Shown here piece by piece: positions 21,181 through 32,300 of a DNA stretch of 64,000 nucleotides. The DNA lies in the NCBI GenBank assembly GCA_030867875.1, contig JAOWCC010000936.1:75425032-75489031 (forward strand), in the 5' to 3' direction. The position numbers and the translations under genes are program-made. Source of the stretch: Actinernus sp. WN-2022 (Eukaryota > Cnidaria > Anthozoa > Actiniaria > Actinernidae). The stretch's first letter is position 1. Every line of letters starts with the position of its first letter. The notes below the pieces were generated by a model that saw only the letters and a list, made by a program, of their open reading frames with translations, had not been told where the DNA came from and searched no databases.

Positions 21181-23853
21181 AGAGCCACATGGTATGAAAA
21201 AGGTGAAAAAAGCAACAAATATTTTTTGAATCTTGAGAGATCGAGAAAGAAAAAAAGCTCAGTTAGAAAATTATGTACAGACACTAACACAACTATATCG
21301 AGTCCGAAAATAATCATGAATGAACTTCATACATTTTATTCAAAACTGTATAGTGGAATGGAGTCCCTCTACGATGAAGATATTACAAATACCTTTCTCC
21401 TGGATACAAACATTCCTATTTTAAACGAGGAATCACGGGAGGTATGTGAAGGAAAATTAAGTTATAGCGAATGTTTTAACGTTTTGAAAAGTTTTGAAAA
21501 AAGTAAGACGCCTGGAAACGATGGACTTCCCATTGAATTCTATCAAGTGTTTTGGTCTGTACTCGGAAAGTGCTTGGTTGATTGTCTTAATTACGCATAC
21601 CTACATGGTGAACTGTCCATCTCACAAAAACAAGCTATTATAATGTTACTAGAAAAGAAAGACAAGGATAAAAGATATATTAAAAACTGGCGACCGATCT
21701 CACTAATAAATGTTGATACAAAGATCGCTTCAAAAGTGTTGGTGAAACGACTAGAAAAAATTCTGCCCGAAATAATCCACTACGACCAAAACGCCTTCGT
21801 AAAGGGAAGGTCCATTTTTAACGCGGTAAGGAATATAGATGATATTTTGATGTATACGAAAAAGATTAAAGTGTCTGGTATACTTGTTGCTATTGACTTT
21901 GAAAAAGCGTTTGACTCTGTTAACCACAATTATCTAGTTAAAGTATTGGAAACCTTCAATTTGGGACCTTCCTTTATACAATGGGTTAAAACAATTTATA
22001 AGAATACTTCGAGCTGTATTATAAATAACGGCGTTGCATCAAAGTATTTTAAGGTAGAATGTGGCGTTAGACAGGGAGATCCTCTCTCACCCCTTCTATT
22101 TATTATGGTACTAGAATCTCTGGCAATTAAAATCAGGAAAAACAAAGATATCCAGGGAATTAAAATTGAAGACGAGGAAGCAAAACTAACGATATTTGCC
22201 GATGATATGACTTGCTTTTTAAAGAATAAATCCTCATTTCACCACCTTTTCAACTTAGTTAAGCTATTCACAAAATGTTCCGGTTTAAAAGTGAATGATG
22301 AAAAAACTGAAATAATGGGAATGGGCACATTATCAACGTTACCTCAAAATGAATTTAGTAATCATAAAGTTAAAACTACAGTAAAAATTTTAGGTGTATA
22401 TTTTGATTATGATGAAAAAGGGAGACGGAAATTAAATTTTGATAAAGTCTTGAAACAAATAAAAAAGTCATTAAATATGTGGAAGTGGAGGGGGCTTACT
22501 CTTATAGGCAGAGTTCAAATTGTTAAAACGTTTGCTGTACCTAAATTAATGTATAGGGCGAGATTAATCCCAGTTACAAAAGACTTTATCAAAGAAGCTA
22601 ACACTTTGCTATACGACTTTATTTGGAAAGGAAAAGACAAAATTAAACGCATGGCTCTAATAAATGATATTGACGAGGGAGGTCTAAAGATGCTGGATAT
22701 CCAATCCATGATAAACGCCCAGAGAATAATGTGTATTAAGGAATATTTGGAAAGCTGTAGACATCCATGGAAGCTCTGTTTGGATTTTTATCTTAAGATG
22801 GTGGGAGGGAAATTTCTATTACAGTGTAACTTCGACACCGCAAAACTCCAAATAAATATACCAGCCTACTACAAAGAATGCTTGGATGCGTGGTCTGCCA
22901 TTAACAGTAAATCACCAAGTTCACATAAAGACATCATAAACGAAATTATCTGGAACAATAGATTTATTGTCATTAAAAATAAGTCAGTTTTTAAACCATT
23001 TTATGTTTACAATAAAAATATTATTAAAATAGGAGACTTAATATCCACAAATCAAAAATTTCTCCAAGGACACTTAATAGATAAATTCAAATTAACAACA
23101 GCAAATATTTTAACTTTATTTGGTATAGTTACTGCAATACCTGCTCAATGGAGATCAACCATCAAAACAAATCAATATTGTTTAAATGAGGCAATTACTG
23201 ATACGGTTCAGATTACAGTAGCAGGAGAAAGAGTAGATCTTATAACGGTCTCGACAAAAGATGTTTATAAAGAATTTATAGCATCCAAACAGATACTTCC
23301 CAATGCTCGATTTAAATTACAAAACAAATATCCGAATCTAAAAACTGACTGGAAAAAAATATATTCCCTACCATTCATTGTAACTCTAGATACAAAAACA
23401 AGAGAATTTCAATATAAAATCTTGAACGGTATCTTATATGCAAATCTCAAACTTTTTCGTTTTGGAATTGTAGATTCCCCTATGTGCTCTTTTTGTAAAA
23501 ATGAAGAAGAGTCTATCGAGCATTTACTTTATGGGTGTCATATTATAGAAATGTTCTGGAGCGATGTTTTATCTTGGCTTAAGATAAATAAATTTAACAT
23601 AGACAATTTAACAGAAATAGATGTTATTTTTGGTAAATTTGACGTTGGAAAGGATTTCGTATTGATCAATCATCTTATATTGATTGCTAAACACTTAATT
23701 TATAAATGCAAATATAGAAATACAATTCCATGCATGAAAGTGTTTAAAGCCAATATAAAATATATCTATAATATTGAGACTTATATTGCAAAGAAAAAAT
23801 TAAAATTATTAAAACATTACAACAAATGGGAAAAAATTATACCTATCCTTTAA
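21181..23853 (+). CDS. L1-clade LINE ORF2 (RT), 5'-truncated, intact frame
   Basis: This is an open frame of about 890 codons with no stop or frameshift. It begins in the linker before the reverse transcriptase (WYEKGEKSNKYF), so the endonuclease domain is missing by 5' truncation. Motifs in order are NWRPISLINVD, VAIDFEKAFDSV (A box), GVRQGDPLSPLLF (B box) and FADDM, the catalytic box in the form usual for L1/Tx1. Near the C-terminus CSFCKNEEESIEHLLYGC fits the C-x2-C-x9-H-x4-C zinc knuckle of L1 ORF2. The few upstream codons lie in the target duplication, so no native start exists. The copy cannot mobilise by itself without an endonuclease but is clearly young. Confidence 0.92.
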   Translation, partial: RATWYEKGEKSNKYFLNLERSRKKKSSVRKLCTDTNTTISSPKIIMNELHTFYSKLYSGMESLYDEDITNTFLLDTNIPILNEESREVCEGKLSYSECFNVLKSFEKSKTPGNDGLPIEFYQVFWSVLGKCLVDCLNYAYLHGELSISQKQAIIMLLEKKDKDKRYIKNWRPISLINVDTKIASKVLVKRLEKILPEIIHYDQNAFVKGRSIFNAVRNIDDILMYTKKIKVSGILVAIDFEKAFDSVNHNYLVKVLETFNLGPSFIQWVKTIYKNTSSCIINNGVASKYFKVECGVRQGDPLSPLLFIMVLESLAIKIRKNKDIQGIKIEDEEAKLTIFADDMTCFLKNKSSFHHLFNLVKLFTKCSGLKVNDEKTEIMGMGTLSTLPQNEFSNHKVKTTVKILGVYFDYDEKGRRKLNFDKVLKQIKKSLNMWKWRGLTLIGRVQIVKTFAVPKLMYRARLIPVTKDFIKEANTLLYDFIWKGKDKIKRMALINDIDEGGLKMLDIQSMINAQRIMCIKEYLESCRHPWKLCLDFYLKMVGGKFLLQCNFDTAKLQINIPAYYKECLDAWSAINSKSPSSHKDIINEIIWNNRFIVIKNKSVFKPFYVYNKNIIKIGDLISTNQKFLQGHLIDKFKLTTANILTLFGIVTAIPAQWRSTIKTNQYCLNEAITDTVQITVAGERVDLITVSTKDVYKEFIASKQILPNARFKLQNKYPNLKTDWKKIYSLPFIVTLDTKTREFQYKILNGILYANLKLFRFGIVDSPMCSFCKNEEESIEHLLYGCHIIEMFWSDVLSWLKINKFNIDNLTEIDVIFGKFDVGKDFVLINHLILIAKHLIYKCKYRNTIPCMKVFKANIKYIYNIETYIAKKKLKLLKHYNKWEKIIPIL

Positions 23854-23988
23854 TAAGAACAGTTAGCAGTATACGCATATTGATATATTATTTTAGGTAA
23901 CCCTTATTTTATGTTTTTCTGTGTATTATGTATTGAGTGTTTTGTCAACATGTAATGTTAAAAAATTTCAAAAATTTAAATAAATATG

Positions 23989-24042
<54 letters not shown>
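23854..24042 (+). other. LINE 3' UTR and poly(A) tail
   Basis: A short UTR ends in about 50 adenines (near 23993-24042), preceded by AAATAAATATG. The tail directly abuts the second copy of the 110 bp target duplication. Confidence 0.9.
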
Positions 24043-24044
<2 letters not shown>

Positions 24045-24152
24045 CTTTGCAACGCTTCCGGTATTCGGTTACACATAATTGGTTAATTTTGACAACATTG
24101 TTGTCGCGTATGACCAATCATTGTTTGGGCCGTTTTCAACTTTTTGACTGCT
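24043..24152 (+). repeat. 110 bp target duplication, right copy
   Basis: Same as 21071-21180. It restores the outer end of the right inverted arm (…TTTTTGACTGCT), after which unrelated sequence begins. Confidence 0.9.
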
Positions 24153-24521
24153 ATTTTACCTCAACTCAGAGCGAGAAGCAGCAAGTATTCAGCGAATTCA
24201 AAGTCGCGGCCATTACGCAGTTTTGAGGATATCGAACCACAGGAAGCCCAATGCCGCGGGGGGTGGTAATTATTATCGGACTTTGTAACAGCGAACTGAT
24301 TTTTATGCGTAAACTATCTCGAAAATGTGATATCTTCCTAAAAGAATGTCTTACTATTAAATATATATACTTCACTGACCTTGTGTTGTTGTTTTTGACT
24401 CTGTTTGCGATGATTTGGGGCTGTTTCAAGCCTTTCAAAAACCGATTCCTCACAAAAGTTCACCATAGTACAGTAAAAATGACAAGGAGTGAAAGTCCCT
24501 CGCTCGGCTACCCCAACCGGC
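24153..24521. other. No gene seen
   Basis: Mixed-composition spacer between the foldback-like structure and the next inverted repeat. No coding or RNA feature recognised. Confidence 0.5.
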
Positions 24522-24945
24522 CGTGAGTTTACCTCAAAATATCACACTTCCCAGACGTCTTTCAGCTTTTAAACGCCATTTCCCTAGGGACACATTATCA
24601 GGCAACAAGTGAACTATAAATTTAGAGTACTACTCTAAATAAAACTACTCTTTTAGGGCGAGTTAAAACGACATTTCGCGTTTCTGTTTGACGTCTGACA
24701 CACGGTGTGGCAGGCACACACGAAAATAAAGCAAAAAGTTCACTTACTCTCCCCTCCCTCGATGTTAATTCGTCCTAACATGAACACCGCTCAATTAACG
24801 CACCCCCCAACATTGACAACCGGAAGCAATATTGAACCAATCACAGCAGCGTCTATTCTAGCCTTTGTTTTTGTTAGAATTTTTTTCGCGGGATTTTAGC
24901 GGGAGTTTTGAACAGCAAGGATCACTGTGGTTGTATGCTCGAAGT
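24522..24945 (+). repeat. Left ~0.4 kb inverted repeat of a ~20 kb segment
   Basis: Begins CGTGAGTTTACCTC and matches the complement of 44196-44565 at high identity. Differences include a 6 bp indel in the ACATGAACACCG region and about 50 bp near the inner end that are absent from the right copy. The shared inner edge is TTGTATGCTCGAAG. Both copies contain a near-perfect TTTAGAGTAGTACTCTAAA palindrome. These arms bracket the two transposon-type genes at 26.2-40.5 kb and may be that element's termini. No target duplication was seen. Confidence 0.75.
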
Positions 24946-26166
24946 AAGAATTTGGTGGTGCTTGCTTGTACAAGTACATTAACACTCTATAAAGTTGAAT
25001 TTTAGCCGAAAAACGGAAATTAGCTTGCTTAAATTAGTATTTGCCTTCATGTGACAAGTTGTTTAGTTTCTTTCCAAATGTATGGGTTTTATCGCTATTT
25101 GTTTTACGAAAGGTTGTGAAGGAATTTGGAAAAGCATTTTATGTCGAAAACCCACTTTTGACGCGCGCGCCAGGAACCCACTTCGCGGTAAACCGAAGAG
25201 CGAATAGAAATTAAGCTAAATTTAGACCGAGACCCGACGAGTTTTAGGGGCCGACCATTTAACTCTTGAGGGGGTGTGGGGGGGGGGGGGGGGGGGGGGG
25301 GTGGGTGTTTTCCGGTCAGCATGAATATTTTTTCCGGAGACCTGATGTCCCAGAATTTTTTTTCGCGTCTCATTGGTATGCAGGTTTTTTTTTTACCACA
25401 CTTCCTTCTGTAGGAATTTTTTTTCTTCACATTTTTCAGTTGGGTTTGCAATACTCCGAATGCTTATATATGTTGGTAAACATTTTTATTTTGGATGTGT
25501 TCCTTCTCGTGCCAATAGCGCATTGAATATTTAAAAAATGTATAGGCACAGCAAAATTCTAGTATAGCTATTTCATTGAAAAGTGATGGCTTTATGGTTT
25601 TCTCCACTGATTGACCGAATGCTATAAACTAGATATCCTACATTGTATATACATCTACTTGTCCTAGATAGATAGATGGATGGATGGATGGATGGATAGT
25701 ATGCTTTATTTTAGCAGGGTGGCCCATTCAGCTCGCAGGCTGGTATCCAGAGGGGCCCTGCTTTAAAATAGTCAAGTGCCAATTTCTATATTATTATGTC
25801 TATTATATCCATCGATGCATGTCCACATACATGCATGCACATATTAAGCCTTCCCTCACTTGAAATCTTCTGTGAAACCTACCTTGGGAAAAGGAATCCC
25901 GGTGTACTATTGAACTTTTGGAAATGCGCCCAAAACTGTCACTGATTTGTTGACAGTAGGAAGCTCAATGGATGCTTTAAGGCAACAAAATTTTACACAA
26001 CTACCAGCATGTAGTGTGCCCTTTATTCGACATGCTAACCAAAAAATGTGCACAGCATTCTGGTAGTTGTGGGACAAATAATTTTAAATAATTATTGCAG
26101 CACAATGAAAACAAAAGGGACACAAATCTCTGCTCTGCCATGCACTAGTTAGTTTTTTTTACCATA
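24946..26166. other. Non-coding: G-run, T-tracts, LINE 3' tail
   Basis: Contains a ~30 bp G-run near 25271-25303 and T-runs at a ~29 bp spacing near 25330, 25356, 25385 and 25415. On the minus strand, a likely LINE 3' end with a (ATCC/ATCT)n tail lies at 25666-25775. The remainder up to the stop codon of the minus-strand gene is probable 3' UTR/spacer. No gene recognised. Confidence 0.5.
25666..25775 (-). repeat. LINE 3' end with GATA/GATG tail
   Basis: Read on the minus strand, a short stretch (GGGCCACCCTGCTAAAATAA) is followed by ATCC and ATCT repeats, the usual arrangement of a CR1/L2-type LINE 3' terminus. No coding remnant is attached. Confidence 0.45.
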
Positions 26167-26344
26167 TCATAGTTGGACGTAAAAGCAATGTGATGGGGTT
26201 CCTTGTGCTTTTGAGTGCTGCTGAAGACCACTTCCTGGGCACTGCTTCTCTTTCAAGCCGTCATATGCCATCCAGTTCCCATGCACATTTATCTTGCATG
26301 TATAATGCTGCCTGCCATAAAACGTCAGGCCATAAAGTGTGTAC
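26167..26344 (-). CDS. Exon 6: USP-like His box and stop
   Basis: After a CTTTGCAG acceptor the exon reads YTLYGLTFYGRQHYTC followed by HGNWMAYDGL, and it stops at TGA 26167-26169. The pattern Y-x-L-x-G-x3-Y-G-R-Q-H-Y followed by W-x-x-Y-D closely resembles the catalytic-histidine signature of ubiquitin-specific proteases (Y-x-L-x-[SAG]...G-H-Y...). The ~25 residues after the box have no match that I know. Confidence 0.72.
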
Positions 26345-29300
26345 CTGCAAAGAAATGGAGTGGGCTAACATGTCATGCTGCAAAATGAAATAGTTGATGA
26401 AAAATGTAATTTCAATTCAATAACCTTCATGAACAAACAATAGGATTTATATTTTTATTTCATCAACAAACACACACTATGGTGTGACCATGTTTTATAG
26501 ATCTGTGGACATTCTCTGTAGACTGACAGACAACAACAGGCATATGGGTGACGAAGGATATATTAAATGCTCATAGTGTGTAGGAAGCATGGCATGAAAA
26601 CGATTGATGAATATGGGGAAAAGAATGGTGCAAGTGTAGTGGGCACTTGTTCCATTACCTTTTTCCAAGAAAGATGATTCGCTGGGGGAAATCCGTCTCT
26701 GCAGCTAGTACACCAGAAGTTGCCAAGAACTCGACATTGGCAACAAGGATCAAAGGGGCGCCATCTGGAAACTGACGATTACTTTGGGTCCGGATCCCAT
26801 CACAGTATGCATGCTGTGCCAATCTATTAGAGAATAACAGAAAATTACGTAGCTATGGAGTAGTTATTGTACATGTAAGATAAATGAAAAACACAAAATG
26901 CAAATAGTGCTGCAAGAAATTTGGAAATGCTTACATGTGGCCCCCTCTACCATCAGGCACTGTCATTGTTCCATAATAGAAGGGTGCACCATTGGGAACT
27001 AGAGGGCCAGGGAATCGTCTGCTGCACCTCGTCTGCTTGGCACACGCAGACCATGTTTCAAGTATTGATTCCAGCAAGGTCAATCCAGGGAGGCTGTAAT
27101 TCTGAAGGCTAAAATAGATCATTTGATCATTAGATAAAAACAAATAATGATCAATGCTGGAGAAAACAATCAGTAAATATCCCTTCTTACCCCTCTTATA
27201 TTTCAAAGTACATTCCTTTGATATTAATAGGACACTACTTCAAATTTAAAGCTGTAAAATTTGATGACAGGGAAATACTCTGGGCAAAATAAACAATTAA
27301 TTAATTATTGGAAATGATCTGCCTCCACTGTTCTAAAATGAAGGCTCGGTCACAGTCAGAGTAAGATTCAAATAAACCAATGACTAATCCACTTAACATT
27401 GCATAGTAAAAATGAGTAGGTTAATAAATCCAGACAATATTGGTTTTACATGTACACTGTATATCTTTGAGTAGTCATTTTCTACCGTGTATTTTATATT
27501 TATTCATTCATCTAACTTACCCAAGAGCAACAGTGTTGGCCCATCTCACAGAAACTCCTGTCAGAGGGCAGAGTAAGGACGAACAGCTTGATGCCACATT
27601 CGATTTCATGAGTGGTATCAGGTACTGAGTAAATAGGTTCTCCTCATTACCCCAGATGTCTAGATCACCATTTGGCCCAACTTGGAGAGGTGAACATCCA
27701 TTTAGCCATTCAAGCTTGGCTTCTGCAAATTGTCCACTTTCAGTCAAGTTCAAGGATCTGCACAATGTCTGAGACACAAGTTCATTACTGTTCTCTAAGT
27801 AAGAACGCATCTTCGCTGACTCACTAGTTAGTGCATGAAATATCATTAGGCAGTTATCCATAGGACATGTGTTCCTTAAATTAACAGCATTCCCAAGAAA
27901 CATAGTTGTCTGACCTCCCCAGGGGATAACCATCAGAGGTGGTGGTGGTGGTGGAGGAGGAGGTGGTAGTGGTGGTCCTTGTGGTGCTAACTTTGCAGCA
28001 GTGCATGGCGGTTGTGGTTTGGGAGGTTGTTGTGGTGTTGACTTTGCGGCAGTGCTTGGTGGTGATGGTGTATGTGGTCCAGGAGGTTGTTGTGTGGCAG
28101 TCCTTTGACAGCTGTAATAGTCTCTTTTGATTGATTCGATTTTCATTGCCTTTGAGTACCCTTTCTCCTGTAGAGCCCCTTTCCGGAAGCCCGCAATTTT
28201 TTCTAGGTACAGGTCTAGCTGGCTTACATACATTTTATCCAGAGTTCCTGCCTCTATAGCCTTGCTCCAGTCGATGTCATCTACTGATTTGGAAAGCTTC
28301 TCAGCTTTAGCAGCAGCTCTGGACTCTTTGGCAAAATGTGCCTTCAGCATTATAGCATATTTCCTTTTGAATTCGGTTTGAACTGCATTCCTTAGATCTT
28401 CTCCAGTGTAGTTTTCTACTATGTCATCTACATTTGCCAGCATTTTGTTGAGGGTGTCATTTTTATCATAATGTACTGACTTAGTGGCACATCCATCCTC
28501 CGCATCAACTTCCCTTTCCTTGATTTCAATGGGGCCTATTTCTCGGATAACTTCCTCCATTTTTACTCTTGGGCAAAACTCATCGATCTTTCCTTTTGTT
28601 TGGTCTTGAGAATCCTGCCACAAGTCTGGATTCTTATAGTGAAATCCAGGCCTCTCTCCTTTGTATGATGGCACTGGAGTGGGTACTCTCTTCACTGGAG
28701 GTCCTCTCCATTCACATCCAAGAGTAGTTTCATGGATGCCACACATCTTCTCTCCATCAAAGCATCCATCCCTGATTCCTTCGATTGCACCATCATGCAC
28801 AACATAATGGTCTTTAATGAATTGCAGTTGCTTAAAGTAATATGAGCTCCCAGCACAAGAGCTTTGCTTAGTGTGTGATGAATTCTGGACCTTTTTCATA
28901 AACTCATCATCAAAGAAAAAAATATCTGATACCAGATAGCTAGGGCAACGAGAATGAATGGTGGTACCTAGGCACTTTTTTCCCTCATAGCGCCGCATTA
29001 CCTCCTCTGCACACTGCTTTGCAATGTCCTCCTGCCTCTTCGACTCAAGGCCATTGAACTCATCGTTAGTTAGACTACATATTTGTTCTTGATTTAGACC
29101 CTCAAAAATGGGCACCTTTGGTACAGGGATGGATCTGCCATCACCTGTCGCTTCATTCAAACTTCGCATCACCTGCTCAGCAATATGTGAGCGTGAGTCA
29201 TTTGGTGCATAATGAACTCGAGCCTGCATATCAAGATTAAACACTTGAAAATATTCTGCCATCCTGATTTGCACCAGTTTTTCATGACAGGACACACCTG

Positions 29301-32300
29301 GACCAGCATCACTTGTCTGGATATCTATGGGCCTAGAATAAAGAAAAAAATATATTTAATACAAAAAGAAATTATCTTCATCTTTGGGTAGGGGTTTATT
29401 GAAATAATATCAATAACCAAAACATATGTAGTTCTTGAAATTGTTACACTTATTGATATGTGATCATGTTGTTGCACCCCCCTTGCCCCCTAAACAACTT
29501 TCCCCAAGTTTGGTTGTCTGACAGTGTTCCCTTAAAAGTTTGATACTGGCCATAAAATTACCGTAAAAGCTCTAAATTTCCAACCTTCCCAGGGGGGGGG
29601 GGCTTATTGGAGAGGGGGGCTTATTAGAGAGGAGGGGGGGGGGGGGGGCTTATTCAAAACTCGTTATTCAAAACTGATCAAGACGAAGTCATTATTTTAC
29701 TTTAGATATGAAATGTCACCCAATTTTATTGAATACTATACATTTGTAGATTCTGAGCGTCTAAGTCGGTAAAACCAACGATAATCGAATGGAACCAAAT
29801 ACAGACTTTGGATTCCAAGCAATATTTGTGCTAAAACATAGTATTCTCCTTCAACAAACTATTCTGTGTGTATGACAGATTTTTCTGGGGAGAGGGAGGG
29901 GGGCTTATTTAGAGAGGAGGGCTTATTGCAAACTTGGAGCTCTAGAGTTGGGGGGCTTATTAGAGAGGGGGGCTTAAAAGAGAGTGGGTGCTTAATAGAA
30001 TGTTTACGGTATGCCCACATGAACAAGGTACATTGTATCAACATAAATATCAAAATCTTTATACCTGTGTTGTGGGAGACCAAGTGACTCAATGTACACA
30101 CGACATTCCCTCACTACATGTAGGTGTTCTGTTTTGGAAAATGCATCTGAAATCCCATACAGATTCTCTGTTGAACAGCATTTCACGGTTTCTGCAATCA
30201 CATGTTTGAAAAATACGTAAGAAACATGAAATTCTATGTCTAAATTTATTTTTTGTCCTGCAATTCTACCGAAACCATTCTAACACACTCTAGTAGGGCT
30301 ACATTTTCTACATGGCTCTTATCCTTAAAATGCAATGGCATACAATGGCCTTGGGGCAAAAAGGCATGTGCCTAAAACTGCAAAATACTCCTTCCTTTAC
30401 ACTCAGTTGTGGGTCCAAGAGAGACAGACCAAACATGTTACCTATACCGGTGTTTAGCTTACACTAAAATAGGGCTGTGGCTAATAAAATTATTCGACCA
30501 CTGAAATGGTTGTTTCATGTTGAGGGGTGGGGGTATGGCTGCACTTTTACAAATACGAACTACCGGTAGGATTGAAAATTCCTTGAAAAGTGTAATTTAT
30601 GTTAGTTGAGGTACGAAATTCACAGAAATGAATATTTTGCTGGCACGGAACAGAAGCCTGGGGAGAGTAGTGCTGAGAATTATGGGTAATGTAGTGTGCC
30701 ATAAGTAGGTGACTGTTAAGAGGTTGAATTCATTCTAGGTCAGCCTTGCTACCTTGCTTCATTTTGGAAGAAACCGAAGTTAAAAAGAACACCGAACGCA
30801 ACAACGAAGACCTCATTTCTCAGATGTGATTACTCTTATAAAGAACTATGGCAGCCCTTAAAAGGTCTAATGACTCACAAAGTGCAGCAGAACAGATTAG
30901 AGAAATTAAGCAGATAAAAAACTTCAGGTGGAACGCCATCATTCAAAAAGAAAAGCAACGAGGAACAGTACAAATCCGCTAAAGCCGTACTAGAAGCGGT
31001 CAAAGATGAGGAGGAGTAGAAAACTACCTACAGAGCAGAAGCGAGAGATGTGAAATTGACTAAGCTTTTCATATCCTACAGAGCCTAACATCAAAGAGTG
31101 AGGGAAACTCCAAGCCTTAATCTGGTTCCCAGATTACCACTTTATACCACACAGACGACACAATCGGAAAACCCACAGAAATGCTTGCTACACAAACTAT
31201 ATGGACGCTGGTTGGCGAATTGTCCTGACTTCCTTGCCGCTCGTCAAATGCTCCATAAACGACTAGGCGAAAGTGTCGACACTTACGAAAAAGGTGTAGT
31301 ATGTTCCGGTTAACTGAAATTTTTGATTTTGTCATTGTGAGTTCCTTAGAGGTTGATTGTGGTATTAGTATACGTAACGTACCAGAGGTTGAATGCCAAC
31401 AACTTGAAAACATTAATACTAAATTTAAAACTTCTCAGAGGCGCAACTCTCTTAGGGGAAGATTACGTAGAACTTTTAAACAATGAGTAGCAATGGTGTG
31501 CCTCGGTTTAATTGTTTTATATGTTGTCTACATTGGCTATAGCTACTTATTGCTGTTTTTGTACATTCCTGGTCCTTAAAAGGCACAAAATAATAAGTCT
31601 GCTCTTGATGAAGCCGTGTTTGTAGAAGAAGCGATTAATGAACTATTGTGTCTTGATTGTATTTCAGAAGTGTCAGACCAAGTCGAATATTGTTAACCAT
31701 TATCTGTTTCTTTTCAGAAGTCCGTAAGTTAATTCTAGATCTTACACATACAAATAAGTGTATCTATATAAGAACAAGTTTAGATGCGAAGATTTGTCTG
31801 TCCTCAAAGGAATTTGTTAAGCCTGGAGCACTTCATGTGCAGTCTTTCGACTTGAATGCGGTTATTACGACGCAGTAATTTTTGAAGAACAAACGACATA
31901 TTGGTTGTTTTCCTGGATATTTACAGACGAATCGCGCGTTTTGCCTTTCGGTTTCAGTTCAATACCATATTTCGTTAAGGCTGAATTGCTCAAAACTGCT
32001 ATTTAAAAAGTGGAGATCTGAAGGAAATCTACTGTAGTGTATATATACTATGGACTTGTAGCAGCATTCAGTTATATTCTAGCACGGCAAATTGGCAGTT
32101 TACAAGTGCATTCCGATCTGTTAAAGTTCGGTTCCTACCTAATGAAGTTAATTCTCATTGGAAATATATTTGGTGCCCTAATTAATTTAACGCGTCAGAT
32201 GCTACCATTTCTGCTAAAGATAAAAGAATTCAAAGCTTGTCAAAAGATCTTACCGCAGTGTTCGACTCATTAAGTTCCACATTCCATGTTAAGAAAATTG

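Noticed and set aside
24251..24899. Plus-strand frames around the left 0.4 kb inverted repeat
   Set aside because: The frame at 24705-24899 reappears in the inverted copy at 44.1-44.4 kb with indels that shift the frame. It is repeat DNA, not a gene.
25266..25451. Poly-Gly / poly-Pro frames
   Set aside because: They are produced by a ~30 bp G-run and adjacent T-runs, with no conserved content.
27939..28130. Plus-strand Val-rich frame opposite the large minus-strand exon
   Set aside because: It is the antisense of the proline-rich linker of the minus-strand gene, whose splice phases and motifs support the minus strand.
30591..30765. LTR of an ordinary LTR retrotransposon
   Set aside because: The pair with 34953-35127 is only 175 bp, is joined to a second repeat pair in B1-A2-B2 order and flanks a tyrosine recombinase remnant, which fits split direct repeats better than LTRs.
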